Numbered from the stretch's first letter, positions 9,089 through 17,852 are shown. The stretch is DNA of 60,318 nucleotides from an uncultured Bacillota bacterium (GCA_958352855.1 CATWQE010000012.1:1-60318); one strand, 5' to 3'. Translations and numbers: made by a program. The notes: a model not told the origin generated them from the letters alone.

Positions 9089-9727
9089 ATGAGTGAAATA
9101 TTATATATACAGACAGAAAAAAACGTGGAGGTACACAGCCCGGAGGTCTATCTGGGAGATATTGCAAAACTGGTGTGCAGTGACCAGAAGGTTTTGAACC
9201 GAAACCGGGTGAGGAGAGTTTTTACCATACCTGAGGGAGCAGCCGGACGGTATGTGGTTTCTGCGGCAGATTTAATTAAAGCGGTTGCAGAAGAAGAGCA
9301 GTCTGTAGATATTACTCATATTGGTGAACCGGAGTTTGTAGTTACTTATGAAACACAGCAACAGAACCGCCAGTGGTACAGTTGGATGAAAACGGTTTTT
9401 GTCTGTGTGCTGACCTTTTTAGGCGGAGCCTTTTCCATTATGACCTTTAATACAGATGTGAATACATCCGGACTGTTTTTTCAGCTTTATAAGCAGTTCA
9501 CCGGAGAGATTTCCACAGGGCGCACCATCCTGGAATTTGCTTATTCTCTTGGGGTTGGGCTGGGGGTTATTTTCTTTTTTAATCATTTCGGACACAAAAA
9601 ACTTACTACAGACCCAACCCCAATGGAAGTACAGATGCGTGTGTATGAGGATGACGTAAACCGAACCCTGATTGCAGTAAAAAACAGGGGCAGGAAGGGA
9701 AAGGCCAGGGAAGGAGTCAAAAAGTGA
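9089..9727 (+). CDS. spoVAA: Stage V sporulation protein AA
   Basis: Component of the SpoVA system that moves Ca-dipicolinic acid into the developing spore. The N-terminal ~100 residues form a soluble domain beginning with a beta strand (EILYIQTEKNVEVH); two membrane segments follow (about 105-125 and 152-170), and then a short basic tail. AAGGAGG precedes the ATG. Its place after sigF and before spoVAB matches the Bacillus spoVA order. The stop overlaps the spoVAB start. Confidence 0.88.
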   Translation: MSEILYIQTEKNVEVHSPEVYLGDIAKLVCSDQKVLNRNRVRRVFTIPEGAAGRYVVSAADLIKAVAEEEQSVDITHIGEPEFVVTYETQQQNRQWYSWMKTVFVCVLTFLGGAFSIMTFNTDVNTSGLFFQLYKQFTGEISTGRTILEFAYSLGVGLGVIFFFNHFGHKKLTTDPTPMEVQMRVYEDDVNRTLIAVKNRGRKGKAREGVKK

Positions 9728-10143
9728 TGTGGCAGGGACAGATATTTATGGGGCTTATGGGGCTGTGCGGAGGTGCGGTGGTTGCCACCGCCCTGGCTGC
9801 TTTTATCATTGAACTTGGCATTATCCCAAGATATGCGGGAATTACGCACACAGCCAGGCACATTCTCATATATGAAGACTGTCTCATGCTTGGGGCAGTG
9901 GTGGGAAATCTGGTGTCTGTTTATGGATTTTCCATTCCCCTTGGCAGACTGGGGCTTGGGATTGTGGGAATAGGGTTTGGGATGTTTCTGGGAAGCTGGA
10001 TTATTGCCCTTGGAGAAGTGGTGAATGTCTTTGCAGTTATGGCAAGGCGCATTGGTTTAAAAAAGGGAACCGGTCTTGTGATTCTGGCTATTGCTATTGG
10101 AAAAACCCTTGGATGCCTTTTTCAGTTTTTCCGTCAGGTATAA
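9724..10143 (+). CDS. spoVAB: Stage V sporulation protein AB
   Basis: Small polytopic membrane protein of the SpoVA set with about four hydrophobic segments over 139 residues. Two starts are possible: GTG 9724 (7 bases after AAGGAG) or ATG 9727, which overlaps the spoVAA stop as TGATG. Either gives the same product apart from one residue. SpoVAA and SpoVAB are absent from many clostridia that keep only the C-D-E core, so their presence makes this a full-type spoVA operon. Assignment rests on hydrophobic pattern, length and position. Confidence 0.85.
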   Translation: MMWQGQIFMGLMGLCGGAVVATALAAFIIELGIIPRYAGITHTARHILIYEDCLMLGAVVGNLVSVYGFSIPLGRLGLGIVGIGFGMFLGSWIIALGEVVNVFAVMARRIGLKKGTGLVILAIAIGKTLGCLFQFFRQV

Positions 10144-10166
10144 AAATCAGGAAATGTCTTATACTA
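10138..10166 (+). promoter_or_regulatory. Possible forespore sigma promoter before spoVAC
   Basis: GTATA (10138-10142), a 17-base spacer and TATACTA (10160-10166) resemble the GHATR / CATNNTA pattern of forespore sigma factors; one position in the -10 deviates. It would let spoVAC-AD-AE be transcribed apart from spoVAA-AB. This is inference from consensus only. Confidence 0.3.
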
Positions 10167-10200
10167 ATTCCATGAGAACAGAAAAAGGATGGTGAAAGCA

Positions 10201-10677
10201 ATGGATCAGGCGCAACAGGAAGAGCAGAAGAGAAAGGCAAAGGAGTACGAGAACTATGTAAAAGAAAAAACACCCACCCACAGTCTTGCCCGAAATATGC
10301 TTGGAGCGTTTCTAAGCGGAGGGCTTATCTGCACTTTGGGACAGGTTATTATGAATATTTGTAAAAGTATGGGAATGAACAGGGAAGTAAGTGGGAGCTG
10401 GACATCGCTGATTCTGATATTACTCAGTGTGCTTCTTACAGGACTGAATCTCTATTCCAGGCTGGCGAAATGGGGCGGGGCGGGAACGCTGGTACCTATT
10501 ACCGGTTTTGCCAATTCTGTAGCTGCTCCTGCCATAGAATATCAGAAGGAAGGACAGGTTTTCGGAATCGGATGTAAGATTTTTACCATTGCAGGTCCGG
10601 TGATTCTCTATGGGATTCTTACCTCAGCGGCGCTGGGACTGATTTACTACTTTTTGCATATATGGGGGATTGTGTAA
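10201..10677 (+). CDS. spoVAC: Stage V sporulation protein AC
   Basis: Membrane channel component of dipicolinic acid transport; B. subtilis SpoVAC behaves as a mechanosensitive channel. The protein has a charged N-terminal stretch (about 30 residues) and four hydrophobic helices, with the conserved GAGTLVPITGFANSVAAPAIE loop region. I choose ATG 10201 (GGTGA seven bases upstream) over an earlier in-frame ATG at 10189 whose only purine tract is too close. Length is 158 residues. The stop overlaps the spoVAD start by one base. Confidence 0.92.
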   Translation: MDQAQQEEQKRKAKEYENYVKEKTPTHSLARNMLGAFLSGGLICTLGQVIMNICKSMGMNREVSGSWTSLILILLSVLLTGLNLYSRLAKWGGAGTLVPITGFANSVAAPAIEYQKEGQVFGIGCKIFTIAGPVILYGILTSAALGLIYYFLHIWGIV

Positions 10678-11690
10678 TGGAACAGATGGCAGGAAAACAA
10701 AGTATACAGTTTGCATGCGCGCCTCATATTCTCAGCGGGGCTTCCATGGTAGGAAAAAAAGAGGGGGAAGGTCCTCTGGGCGCTTATTTTGATAAAATTG
10801 GTGAGGAAGATGGATTCTTCGGCACAGATTCCTGGGAAGAAGCAGAAAGCACCCTGCAAAGAGAGGCAGTATCCATGGCAATCGCAAAGGCCAGGATTGA
10901 AAAATGGCAGCTTCGTACTATTTATACCGGAGATCTGCTGGCCCAGAGTATTGCATCTTCTTTTGGAATCATGGGATTTCACACACCGATTTACGGACTT
11001 TACGGAGCATGCTCCACCATGGGGGAGGCTCTATCCCTGGCATCTATGGCAGTGGCAGGGGGATACGGAGATTATGTGGCAGCCGTAACCTCCAGTCATT
11101 TTGCCAGCGCGGAGAAGGAATTTCGGTTTCCTCTGGGATATGGAAACCAACGTCCTTTGTCCGCTACCTGGACGGTTACCGGTGGAGGCGCCTGTATTCT
11201 TGGAAAAAAAGGGGGAAAAGCCAGAATTACTGGCATTACCACCGGGAAAATCGTGGACTATGGTCTGAAGGATTCTCTGAACATGGGAGCCTGTATGGCG
11301 CCGGCAGCCTGTGATACCATTTACCAGAATCTCATGGATTTTAACAGGATGCCGGAAGACTACGACAGGATTATTACCGGGGATCTGGGTTATGTAGGTC
11401 AGGAAATCCTTCTGGATTTGCTGAAAGAGAGAGGATTTGATATTAGCAAACAGCATATGGACTGTGGCATTGAAATTTATGATCAGGAGACGCAGGACAC
11501 CCATGCAGGAGGAAGCGGCTGCGGCTGCGCGGCAGTAACCTTTGCAGGATATATTCTGCCAAAGCTGGAAAAGGGAGAGTGGAAACGGATTTTGTTTGTG
11601 CCTACAGGCGCCCTGCTGTCAAAGGTAAGCTATAATGAAGGAAAAAGTGTTCCGGGTATTGCCCAGGGGGTAGTGGTGGAACATTGTTAA
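10677..11690 (+). CDS. spoVAD: Stage V sporulation protein AD
   Basis: Soluble, thiolase-fold protein that binds dipicolinic acid at the inner spore membrane. The 337 residues show the hallmark AGGSGCGCAAVTF-type segment and YGACSTMGEALSLA around the position of the thiolase active site. Start ATG 10677 shares its A with the spoVAC stop (TAATG), with GGGGGAT upstream; an earlier in-frame ATG lies inside spoVAC. It is followed after 10 bases by spoVAE. Identity is well supported by sequence pattern and operon order. Confidence 0.94.
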   Translation: MEQMAGKQSIQFACAPHILSGASMVGKKEGEGPLGAYFDKIGEEDGFFGTDSWEEAESTLQREAVSMAIAKARIEKWQLRTIYTGDLLAQSIASSFGIMGFHTPIYGLYGACSTMGEALSLASMAVAGGYGDYVAAVTSSHFASAEKEFRFPLGYGNQRPLSATWTVTGGGACILGKKGGKARITGITTGKIVDYGLKDSLNMGACMAPAACDTIYQNLMDFNRMPEDYDRIITGDLGYVGQEILLDLLKERGFDISKQHMDCGIEIYDQETQDTHAGGSGCGCAAVTFAGYILPKLEKGEWKRILFVPTGALLSKVSYNEGKSVPGIAQGVVVEHC

Positions 11691-11700
11691 GGAGAAGGTT

Positions 11701-12057
11701 ATGGAATATATCAACGCATTCTGGGTGGGAGGACTGATTTGCGCACTGGTGCAGATTTTATTAGAGAAAACCAAGATGCTTCCGGGACGGGTTATGGTGC
11801 TTCTGGTATGTACCGGAGCAGTGCTTGGAAGCGTAGGCCTGTATGATAAACTGATTTCCTATGCAGGAGCAGGAGCCAGCGTCCCCCTTCTGGGATTTGG
11901 CAATACCTTATTTAAGGGAGTGAAAAAAGCGGTTTTAGAAGACGGGCTTCTGGGAATCTTTATGGGAGGCTTTACTGCCAGCGCTGTGGGGATTTCGGCA
12001 GCTCTGATATTTAGTTATGTGGCAAGTCTGGTGTTTAAGCCGAAGATGAAGGGATAA
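11701..12057 (+). CDS. spoVAE: Stage V sporulation protein AE (AEb type)
   Basis: Last membrane protein of this spoVA operon, 118 residues with four hydrophobic segments and the conserved GAGASVPLLGFGN loop, which is related to the similar loop in SpoVAC. It corresponds to SpoVAEb; SpoVAEa and SpoVAF are not in the window after it. AAGGAGAAGG lies upstream of the ATG. No clear terminator follows; the next 120 bases are A-rich and run into the eut promoter, so some read-through into the eut leader is possible. Confidence 0.92.
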   Translation: MEYINAFWVGGLICALVQILLEKTKMLPGRVMVLLVCTGAVLGSVGLYDKLISYAGAGASVPLLGFGNTLFKGVKKAVLEDGLLGIFMGGFTASAVGISAALIFSYVASLVFKPKMKG

Positions 12058-12186
12058 AAATATACAGGAAAGAGCGCTTTGATATGATGGAAAAAAGAAA
12101 AAGCACAAGAGAATAAAAATAAAAACTAAAAATATGTAGTGAAAATGTACATGAAATGAAAAAAATAATAAAAAAACTAAACAAAG

Positions 12187-12215
12187 TTGACAAAGAAAAG
12201 AGGGCGTGCTATAAT
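12187..12215 (+). promoter_or_regulatory. Sigma-A promoter of the ethanolamine operon
   Basis: A perfect consensus: TTGACA at 12187-12192, a 17-base spacer, and TATAAT at 12210-12215. Transcription should begin near 12222, giving a leader of about 135 bases before the TTG start of eutG. The unusually strong core promoter fits an operon that is controlled after initiation by the attenuator in that leader. Confidence 0.85.
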
Positions 12216-12230
12216 ATGACCAATTTAGGA

Positions 12231-12335
12231 GTATCTGCGACGTAGTAGGTATGAATGGATTAATCTAAGAGCGTTGAAGTGTCTTGGTTTTCGTATTGCT
12301 TCGTAGCAATGCAAGGATGACCTGGGCACTTTTTT
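12231..12335 (+). promoter_or_regulatory. Candidate ANTAR (EutV) target leader with attenuator terminator
   Basis: Hairpin 1 is an 8-bp stem at 12231-12252 with hexaloop GACGTA. A second weaker hairpin at 12267-12285 has hexaloop GTTGAA. Both loops have G at positions 1 and 4; the published ANTAR target has A at 1 and G at 4, so this is a variant. A terminator follows, with AGTGTCTTGGTT (12278-12289) pairing with 12319-12330, an inner hairpin at 12293-12312, and TTTTTT at 12330-12335. Hairpin 2 overlaps the terminator's 5' arm, so the two cannot form together. That is the EutV antitermination logic. Confidence 0.6.
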
Positions 12336-12356
12336 CGTTTGGAAAGGAGGATTACA

Positions 12357-13493
12357 TTGGGAGAGTTTGTTTTAAAGACCCGTATTTTCATGGGAAAAGA
12401 CGGGCTGGATGAAATTCTTCAGGGAGTTACCAGAGCTTTTATTGTTACGGACAGGTTCATGCACGAGAGTGGTAAGGTCAGTTATCTTACAGAACCACTG
12501 GAAGAGAGGAAGATAGAATATCAGATTTTTTCTGAAGTCAGACCAGATCCGGACATTGCTACGGTGACCAAAGGCATTGAGAAAATGCTGGAATTTCAGC
12601 CACAGGTTTTATTTGCACTGGGAGGCGGTTCTCCTATTGATGCAGCCAAGGCCATGAACTGGCTGTCTGTACAGGGCGGACTGGATAAGAAGAGAACTTT
12701 TGTAGCCATTCCAACTACCAGCGGAACCGGTTCAGAGGTCAGCCGTTTCTCTGTTATCAGCGACCCGGACAAGGCGGCGAAATATCCGCTGGTTTCCGAT
12801 GAGCTTCTTCCCGATGCAGCAATTCTGGATGCAGAGCTGGTACGTTCTGTTCCTCCGGCTGTGACTGCTGATACAGGCATTGATGTGCTGACACATGCCA
12901 TTGAAGCTTTTGTATCTACCGGAGCGAATGATTTCACAGATGCCGCTGCGGAAAAAGCAATGAAACTTGTCAGAAGCAATCTGATGAAGGTCTACAAAAA
13001 TCCGGATGATCTGGAAGCAAGACAAAAAATGCATCATGCGTCCTGCCTGGCAGGGCTTGCCTTCAGCAATGCGGGACTGGGACTGAATCACGGAATGGCG
13101 CACACCCTTGGAGCGCATTTCCATATCCCACACGGACGGGCAAACGGTATTTTGCTTCCCTATGTTATGGCATTTAACGCAGGATGCCATGAGCAGCTTA
13201 CACCGGTTGCCGCACGATATGCAAGAATTGCAAGAGTGCTGAGACTTGACGGACCCAGTGTCCGGCAAAGTGCATTTAGCGTTGTGCGTACCACGAAACA
13301 GTATATCAAGAGACTCCAGATTCCGGATAACATCGAGGCAGCAGGTGTATCCAGAGAAGAATTTGACGCAGCATTGGATGAGATGGCAGAGGCGGCCTAC
13401 CAGGATGCCTGTACCAGAACGAATCCAAGAGCATGCTCAGTTGAAGACATCAAAGAGGTGTTCCTGAGAGCGTATACGGGAAGACTGATATAG
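12357..13493 (+). CDS. eutG: Iron-containing alcohol dehydrogenase EutG
   Basis: Reduces acetaldehyde to ethanol and regenerates NAD+ for EutE inside the microcompartment. The group III ADH fold is clear: GGGSPIDAAK nucleotide loop, PTTSGTGSEVS, and metal-binding region DTGIDVLTHAIEAF with the later histidines of GLNHGMAHTLGAHFHIPHG. I take TTG 12357 as the start, 6 bases after AAGGAGG (12344-12350); the earlier in-frame TTG at 12339 lies inside that ribosome site. Length is 378 residues. It is first in the operon. PduQ is the nearest alternative name, but the eut context favours EutG. Confidence 0.9.
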   Translation: MGEFVLKTRIFMGKDGLDEILQGVTRAFIVTDRFMHESGKVSYLTEPLEERKIEYQIFSEVRPDPDIATVTKGIEKMLEFQPQVLFALGGGSPIDAAKAMNWLSVQGGLDKKRTFVAIPTTSGTGSEVSRFSVISDPDKAAKYPLVSDELLPDAAILDAELVRSVPPAVTADTGIDVLTHAIEAFVSTGANDFTDAAAEKAMKLVRSNLMKVYKNPDDLEARQKMHHASCLAGLAFSNAGLGLNHGMAHTLGAHFHIPHGRANGILLPYVMAFNAGCHEQLTPVAARYARIARVLRLDGPSVRQSAFSVVRTTKQYIKRLQIPDNIEAAGVSREEFDAALDEMAEAAYQDACTRTNPRACSVEDIKEVFLRAYTGRLI

Positions 13494-13509
13494 GAAGAGG
13501 TAAAGAACT

Positions 13510-13857
13510 ATGTATGAAGAAAAAAAAGAGAGAATTATACAGGAGTTCGTCCCGGGCAAGCAGGTTACACTTGCACATGTAATACCACATCCTGTAGATA
13601 CGTTGTACGCAAAGATGGGACTTATTGACGCAGAGGGAGCTATTGGAATCTTTACCATCACTCCCAGCGAGGCTGCAATTATTGCTGCTGATGTGGCAAG
13701 CAAAGCCGCAGACATTAAAATCGGATTTGTAGACCGGTTTAATGGCTCTTTAATCATCACAGGGGATGTATCAGGAGTGGAAGCTGCGCTTCATGATGTT
13801 ATGAGCGTGCTTTGTGATGCCATGGGATTTGCGCCTGCACCGGTTACAAGATCATGA
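13510..13857 (+). CDS. eutS: Microcompartment shell protein EutS (PduU family)
   Basis: Hexameric, circularly permuted BMC-domain shell protein that forms bent facets or edges. The 115-residue product starts with the long N-terminal stretch and beta strand typical of EutS/PduU (IIQEFVPGKQVTLAHVI), then GAIGIFTITPSEAAIIAADVA and DRFNGSLIITGDVSGVEAAL. The ATG follows GGAAGAGG. It sits between eutG and eutP, as in other EutVW-type operons. The first ~15 residues are highly charged, as expected for a solvent-exposed tail. Confidence 0.94.
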   Translation: MYEEKKERIIQEFVPGKQVTLAHVIPHPVDTLYAKMGLIDAEGAIGIFTITPSEAAIIAADVASKAADIKIGFVDRFNGSLIITGDVSGVEAALHDVMSVLCDAMGFAPAPVTRS

Positions 13858-13882
13858 CAACGGGAACAGGCAGGTGAAACAA

Positions 13883-14335
13883 ATGGACAGGAAACAAAAA
13901 AGGGTGATTCTCATTGGAAGATCTATGGCGGGTAAGACAACCTTATGTCAGTACATAAACAACGAGGATTTGAAGTACCATAAGACCCAGACTGTTCAGG
14001 TCATTAATGGGAGTATGATTGACACTCCCGGCGAATACCTGGAGAGAACCTATCTAAGAGGCGCCCTGACAGTATCAGCAACGGACGCAGATTTAATTAT
14101 TCTGGTTCAGCAGGCAAACGAAGACGGAACCATGTTCCCGCCGGGATATTCCAGTACCTTTGCAAAACCTTGTATCGGAGTTGTGACAAAGAGCGACCTG
14201 GCAGGTGAAAAACAGATAGAGGATGCAAAAAAATATCTGAAAAATGCAGGTGCGGGTAAAGTGTTTGTGACCAGTAGCTATGAAGGAACCGGATTTGAAG
14301 ATTTGCTGGAATTTTTATCTTCAACAGAAAGATAA
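13883..14335 (+). CDS. eutP: Ethanolamine utilisation P-loop protein EutP
   Basis: Small GTPase-like protein; the Salmonella EutP and EutQ have been reported to act as acetate kinases, which would turn acetyl phosphate from PduL into ATP. P-loop GRSMAGKT, the DTPGEYLE switch motif and TKSDLAGE are visible. ATG 13883 with AGGTGA about 7 bases upstream gives 150 residues; an earlier in-frame ATG lies inside eutS. The gene directly precedes the regulators eutV and eutW. Confidence 0.92.
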   Translation: MDRKQKRVILIGRSMAGKTTLCQYINNEDLKYHKTQTVQVINGSMIDTPGEYLERTYLRGALTVSATDADLIILVQQANEDGTMFPPGYSSTFAKPCIGVVTKSDLAGEKQIEDAKKYLKNAGAGKVFVTSSYEGTGFEDLLEFLSSTER

Positions 14336-14359
14336 AAATGACAAAGGAAGGATAAATAC

Positions 14360-14929
14360 ATGCGAGTAGTCATTGCAGATGATGAGCCGATCATCAGAAT
14401 GGATTTAAAGGAAATCCTGGAAAAAGAAGGATATACAGTAATTGGAGAGGCAGCGGACGGTTTTGATGCGGTGGAAATCTGCAGGAGAGAACATCCGGAA
14501 TTAGTAATCATGGACGTGAAAATGCCATTATTAGATGGTCTTACAGCGTCTAAACTGATTGCACAGGAAAAACTGGCAGATACGGTTGTTCTTTTGACAG
14601 CCTATTGCGACAAAGAATTTATTCAGGAAGCAAAAGAGGCGGATGTCAGTGCCTATTTTGTAAAGCCGGTAGATGAAAGGACATTTTTACCAGGTCTGGA
14701 AATCGCGGTTGAAAGAAATAAGGCAATGAAAAAGCTGAAAAAAGAATGTGACGAAGTAAATAAAAGGCTGGAGAGCCGGACTTTTGTTGAGCAGGCCAAG
14801 GGAGTTATTATGAAAAAAAATGGAATTTCTGAGCAGGAGGCTTATGACTATATCCGGAACATCAGCCGGGAAAAGAATATTTCTATGAAAAAAGTTGCAG
14901 AGATTATTTTAATGCGCAGAGGAAAATGA
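14360..14929 (+). CDS. eutV: ANTAR-domain response regulator EutV
   Basis: RNA-binding antiterminator activated by phosphorylation from EutW when ethanolamine is present. The receiver domain (1-120) has the acidic pair D7-D8, phospho-acceptor D52 in VIMDVKMPLLDG, the T in LLTAY and the K in FVKPVDE. A coiled linker leads to the C-terminal ANTAR domain (about 135-189) with FVEQAKGVIMKKNGISEQEAY. It would bind dual-hairpin targets such as the operon leader. Length is 189 residues. The gap to eutW is one base. Confidence 0.96.
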   Translation: MRVVIADDEPIIRMDLKEILEKEGYTVIGEAADGFDAVEICRREHPELVIMDVKMPLLDGLTASKLIAQEKLADTVVLLTAYCDKEFIQEAKEADVSAYFVKPVDERTFLPGLEIAVERNKAMKKLKKECDEVNKRLESRTFVEQAKGVIMKKNGISEQEAYDYIRNISREKNISMKKVAEIILMRRGK

Positions 14930-14930
14930 G

Positions 14931-16343
14931 ATGCAGAAGTTGATTTATCAGCTTTGCAGGAAGTATACGGATCTTTCGGAGGAAGAAATTCAGGTTATTG
15001 AGATGATGGCAGGAACACTTCAGCCTCTGGCAAATCTGGAAGCCGCAGATATTTTTGTGGATTGTCCCTGCAAAGATAAGGATGCGGTTGTGGTAGCGGA
15101 AGCAAAGCCGGAGGAGGTTCCTTCTGCATACAAGAACAGTGTTGTGGGGATGCTGGCAAAAGAGGAAAATGAGCCGGCTGTGGCAAGAACCTTTCGTTTG
15201 GGAGTTGCTACAAAGTATATGAAAGCCAGAACACAGGAAAATAACTACACCATTCAGTCTGTGGAACCCATCAAATATAATTCCAGGGTAATAGGGGTAC
15301 TCATAAGAGAAAAACGAATCAAAGAGGATGGAGAAACATCAGAAGAATGGGGAAGCTATGAGGCTATTGAAACACCGCTGAACCATATGATTAATGAGAA
15401 TGAATGGCTCACAGAGAGTATAGATGAAGGCCTTTTGCTGGTGGATTACAAAGGGCGTGTGTCCTTTAGGAATCTGTATGCAAGAGAGCTTTTCCAGAAT
15501 CTGGGATATGTCAGGGATATTCTGGGACAGAAGTATAAGAATATCTGTCTTACTGAATGGAGTGATACACCGGAAGGCGCAGACCGGATTAAGGAAGTTC
15601 GCTGTGGAAATTATTATCTGAGAGTCAGACAGATTCCTCTGATGAATCAGAATATCAGATTTGCAGTGATTATCAGGGACATTACATGGAACAGGGAGCA
15701 GGAGAAAAACCTGATTTTGAAATCTGTGGCAGTGAAAGAGCTGAATCACAGGGTTAAAAATAATCTTCAGACCATTGCATCTCTCTTGAGGCTTCAGGCA
15801 AGGCGGGAAGAGAAAGAAGAGACCAGACAGGTATTATATGAAAGCATCAGCAGGATTTTATCTATTTCTGCCACACACCAGCTATTGTCCCAAAGCGGGG
15901 AGGCCTGTGTCAGTCTGATGGAAGTCCTTGAAAATGTAAGACGTAATGCAGTGCAGCCTTTTTTGAGAACAGATTTATCTTTTAATCTGGAAATCACGGG
16001 AGATAATCTTGTGGTAGATTCGGAGATTGCCACATCTGTGGCACTGGCAGTCAATGAATTGCTGCAGAATTGTATGAAATATGCATTTATGGGACGAAAA
16101 GAAGGTCATGTATGGATTCGGATTGAAAAAGGAAAGGTTTATTCCAGATTAACCGTTAAAGATGACGGGATTGGATTTGATCCGGAAAAAATACGGTCAG
16201 GAAGTCTTGGGCTGAATATTGTGAAAACCATGGTGCAGGATAAGCTACATGGAAAGTTTACCATTCGTTCAGGAAGAGAAGGTACGGAAGCTGAGTTTGA
16301 TTTTATTAATGAACCAACAGATCTTATCAGCATCTCACAATGA
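14931..16343 (+). CDS. eutW: Ethanolamine sensor histidine kinase EutW
   Basis: Cytosolic sensor kinase partner of EutV. There is no membrane segment. The N-terminal ~160 residues form the sensor region (FVDCPCKDKDAVVVAEAKP and following), a PAS-like segment spans about 160-260, and the kinase core belongs to the HisKA_2 type with H273 in KELNHRVKNNLQTIASLLRL. The ATPase domain shows VNELLQNCMKYAF and the DDGIGFDPEK G-box. The start ATG lies one base after the eutV stop, implying coupled translation. Confidence 0.95.
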   Translation: MQKLIYQLCRKYTDLSEEEIQVIEMMAGTLQPLANLEAADIFVDCPCKDKDAVVVAEAKPEEVPSAYKNSVVGMLAKEENEPAVARTFRLGVATKYMKARTQENNYTIQSVEPIKYNSRVIGVLIREKRIKEDGETSEEWGSYEAIETPLNHMINENEWLTESIDEGLLLVDYKGRVSFRNLYARELFQNLGYVRDILGQKYKNICLTEWSDTPEGADRIKEVRCGNYYLRVRQIPLMNQNIRFAVIIRDITWNREQEKNLILKSVAVKELNHRVKNNLQTIASLLRLQARREEKEETRQVLYESISRILSISATHQLLSQSGEACVSLMEVLENVRRNAVQPFLRTDLSFNLEITGDNLVVDSEIATSVALAVNELLQNCMKYAFMGRKEGHVWIRIEKGKVYSRLTVKDDGIGFDPEKIRSGSLGLNIVKTMVQDKLHGKFTIRSGREGTEAEFDFINEPTDLISISQ

Positions 16344-16366
16344 GCGTGGAAAGGAAGGGATAGTCT

Positions 16367-17794
16367 TTGCGGGAAATTATTTTAAGCGTGGGAATTGACA
16401 TCGGAACATCCACCACGCAGTTGATTTTTAGCAGGCTGACGATTGAAAATCTGGCAAGTAATTATACAGTGCCCAGAATCAGCATTGTGGAAAAAGAAGT
16501 TTTTTACCGGAGCAGTATCTATTTTACTCCCTTGAAATCTCAGACTGAGATTGATACGGCAAAAGTAAAAGAAATTATCCGAAAAGAGTATGAAAAAGCG
16601 GGTATAAAGCCATCAGATTTACAGACGGGAGCTGTAATTATCACAGGAGAAACAGCCAGAAAACAAAATGCCAACAGTGTGCTGGAGACATTAAGTGACA
16701 TGGCGGGAGATTTTGTAGTGGCAACAGCAGGACCGGATCTGGAGTCGGTGCTTTCTGCCAGAGGAGCAGGCAGTGATCGGATTTCTGAAGAGAAGCGTGA
16801 AGTAGTAGCTAATATTGATATTGGAGGAGGTACCAGTAATATTGCTTATTTCTATAAAGGGAGCTTAAAAGGTACCTGTTGTCTGGATATTGGAGGGCGG
16901 CTGATTAAGATCGAAAATGGAAAAATTTCGTATATTTTTCCAACTATTCAAAAATTGGCTGCAAGCCACGGAATTCAGATACAGGTGGGAGACCAGGCAA
17001 AGGAATCCACCCTGTACAGAGTATGTGAATATATGGTGCAGCATCTTGCCATGGCTTTGTATATTGAAGAGCCGGATGATTTTCATGGAGAGCTTTACAC
17101 CAATCAGGGAGCACAGCTTTCCAGAGAGCCACAGATACAGGCAGTGACCTTCTCCGGAGGGGTTGCGGACTGCATGCTTCATGAAGAAGGCGATGTATTT
17201 TGCTACGGTGACATAGGAATTCTTCTGGCAAGAGCGGTAAAAAACAGCAGCGCATTTCAGAAAATCCGGGTATATCCTGCGGCGGAAACTATACGGGCAA
17301 CCGTAGTAGGAGCAGGAACTCATACTACGGATGTAAGCGGAAGCACTATTAGCTATGCGAAGGGAAAACTTCCTATAAAAAATATTCCGGTACTGAAGCT
17401 TTCACAAGAGGATGAACAGATGCAGAAGCAGTTTATCGATGCAATCAGGAGAGGCTTGCTTCTTTATGAGGCAGAAGGAGATTTAGAACAGATTGCTATC
17501 GCATTTTCAGGAAGATATCATACCAGTTTCCAACAGATTCAGGAGCTGGCACAGTGGATAATGGAAGGCGCAAAAAAAGTGATTCAAGGACCATATCCTC
17601 TGATTCTTGTAATTGAAAATGATATTGCCAAGGTTTTGGGAAATGCATTAAATGTCCGAATGGAAAGAAGAAAAGATGTAATATGCATTGATGGCATCCA
17701 TGCACAAAACGGTGACTATATTGACATTGGTGAGCCTGTTGCAGACGGGCATGTGGTACCTGTAGTAACAAAAACGCTGATTTTTAATTCTTAA
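16367..17794 (+). CDS. eutA: Ethanolamine ammonia-lyase reactivating factor EutA
   Basis: Actin/Hsp70-like ATPase that exchanges damaged cobalamin out of EutBC. Phosphate-binding motif GIDIGTSTTQLIFSR lies near the N-terminus and NIDIGGGTSNIAYF in the middle, with VTFSGGVADC further on. The apparent start is TTG 16367, about 8 bases after AGGAAGGG (16352-16359); no ATG or GTG near it would retain the first phosphate strand. Length is 475 residues, as in the family. It is followed by eutB after 58 bases. Confidence 0.94.
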   Translation: MREIILSVGIDIGTSTTQLIFSRLTIENLASNYTVPRISIVEKEVFYRSSIYFTPLKSQTEIDTAKVKEIIRKEYEKAGIKPSDLQTGAVIITGETARKQNANSVLETLSDMAGDFVVATAGPDLESVLSARGAGSDRISEEKREVVANIDIGGGTSNIAYFYKGSLKGTCCLDIGGRLIKIENGKISYIFPTIQKLAASHGIQIQVGDQAKESTLYRVCEYMVQHLAMALYIEEPDDFHGELYTNQGAQLSREPQIQAVTFSGGVADCMLHEEGDVFCYGDIGILLARAVKNSSAFQKIRVYPAAETIRATVVGAGTHTTDVSGSTISYAKGKLPIKNIPVLKLSQEDEQMQKQFIDAIRRGLLLYEAEGDLEQIAIAFSGRYHTSFQQIQELAQWIMEGAKKVIQGPYPLILVIENDIAKVLGNALNVRMERRKDVICIDGIHAQNGDYIDIGEPVADGHVVPVVTKTLIFNS

Positions 17795-17852
17795 ACTGCA
17801 AAATGGATGGCAGGAACTGTAGTGATGTATAGAAAAGTAGAGGTGAAATGAG

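Noticed and set aside
12058..12356. Cobalamin riboswitch before the eut operon
   Set aside because: No B12-box-like sequence was recognised; the leader is fully explained by hairpins and a terminator. The same holds for the gaps inside the operon.
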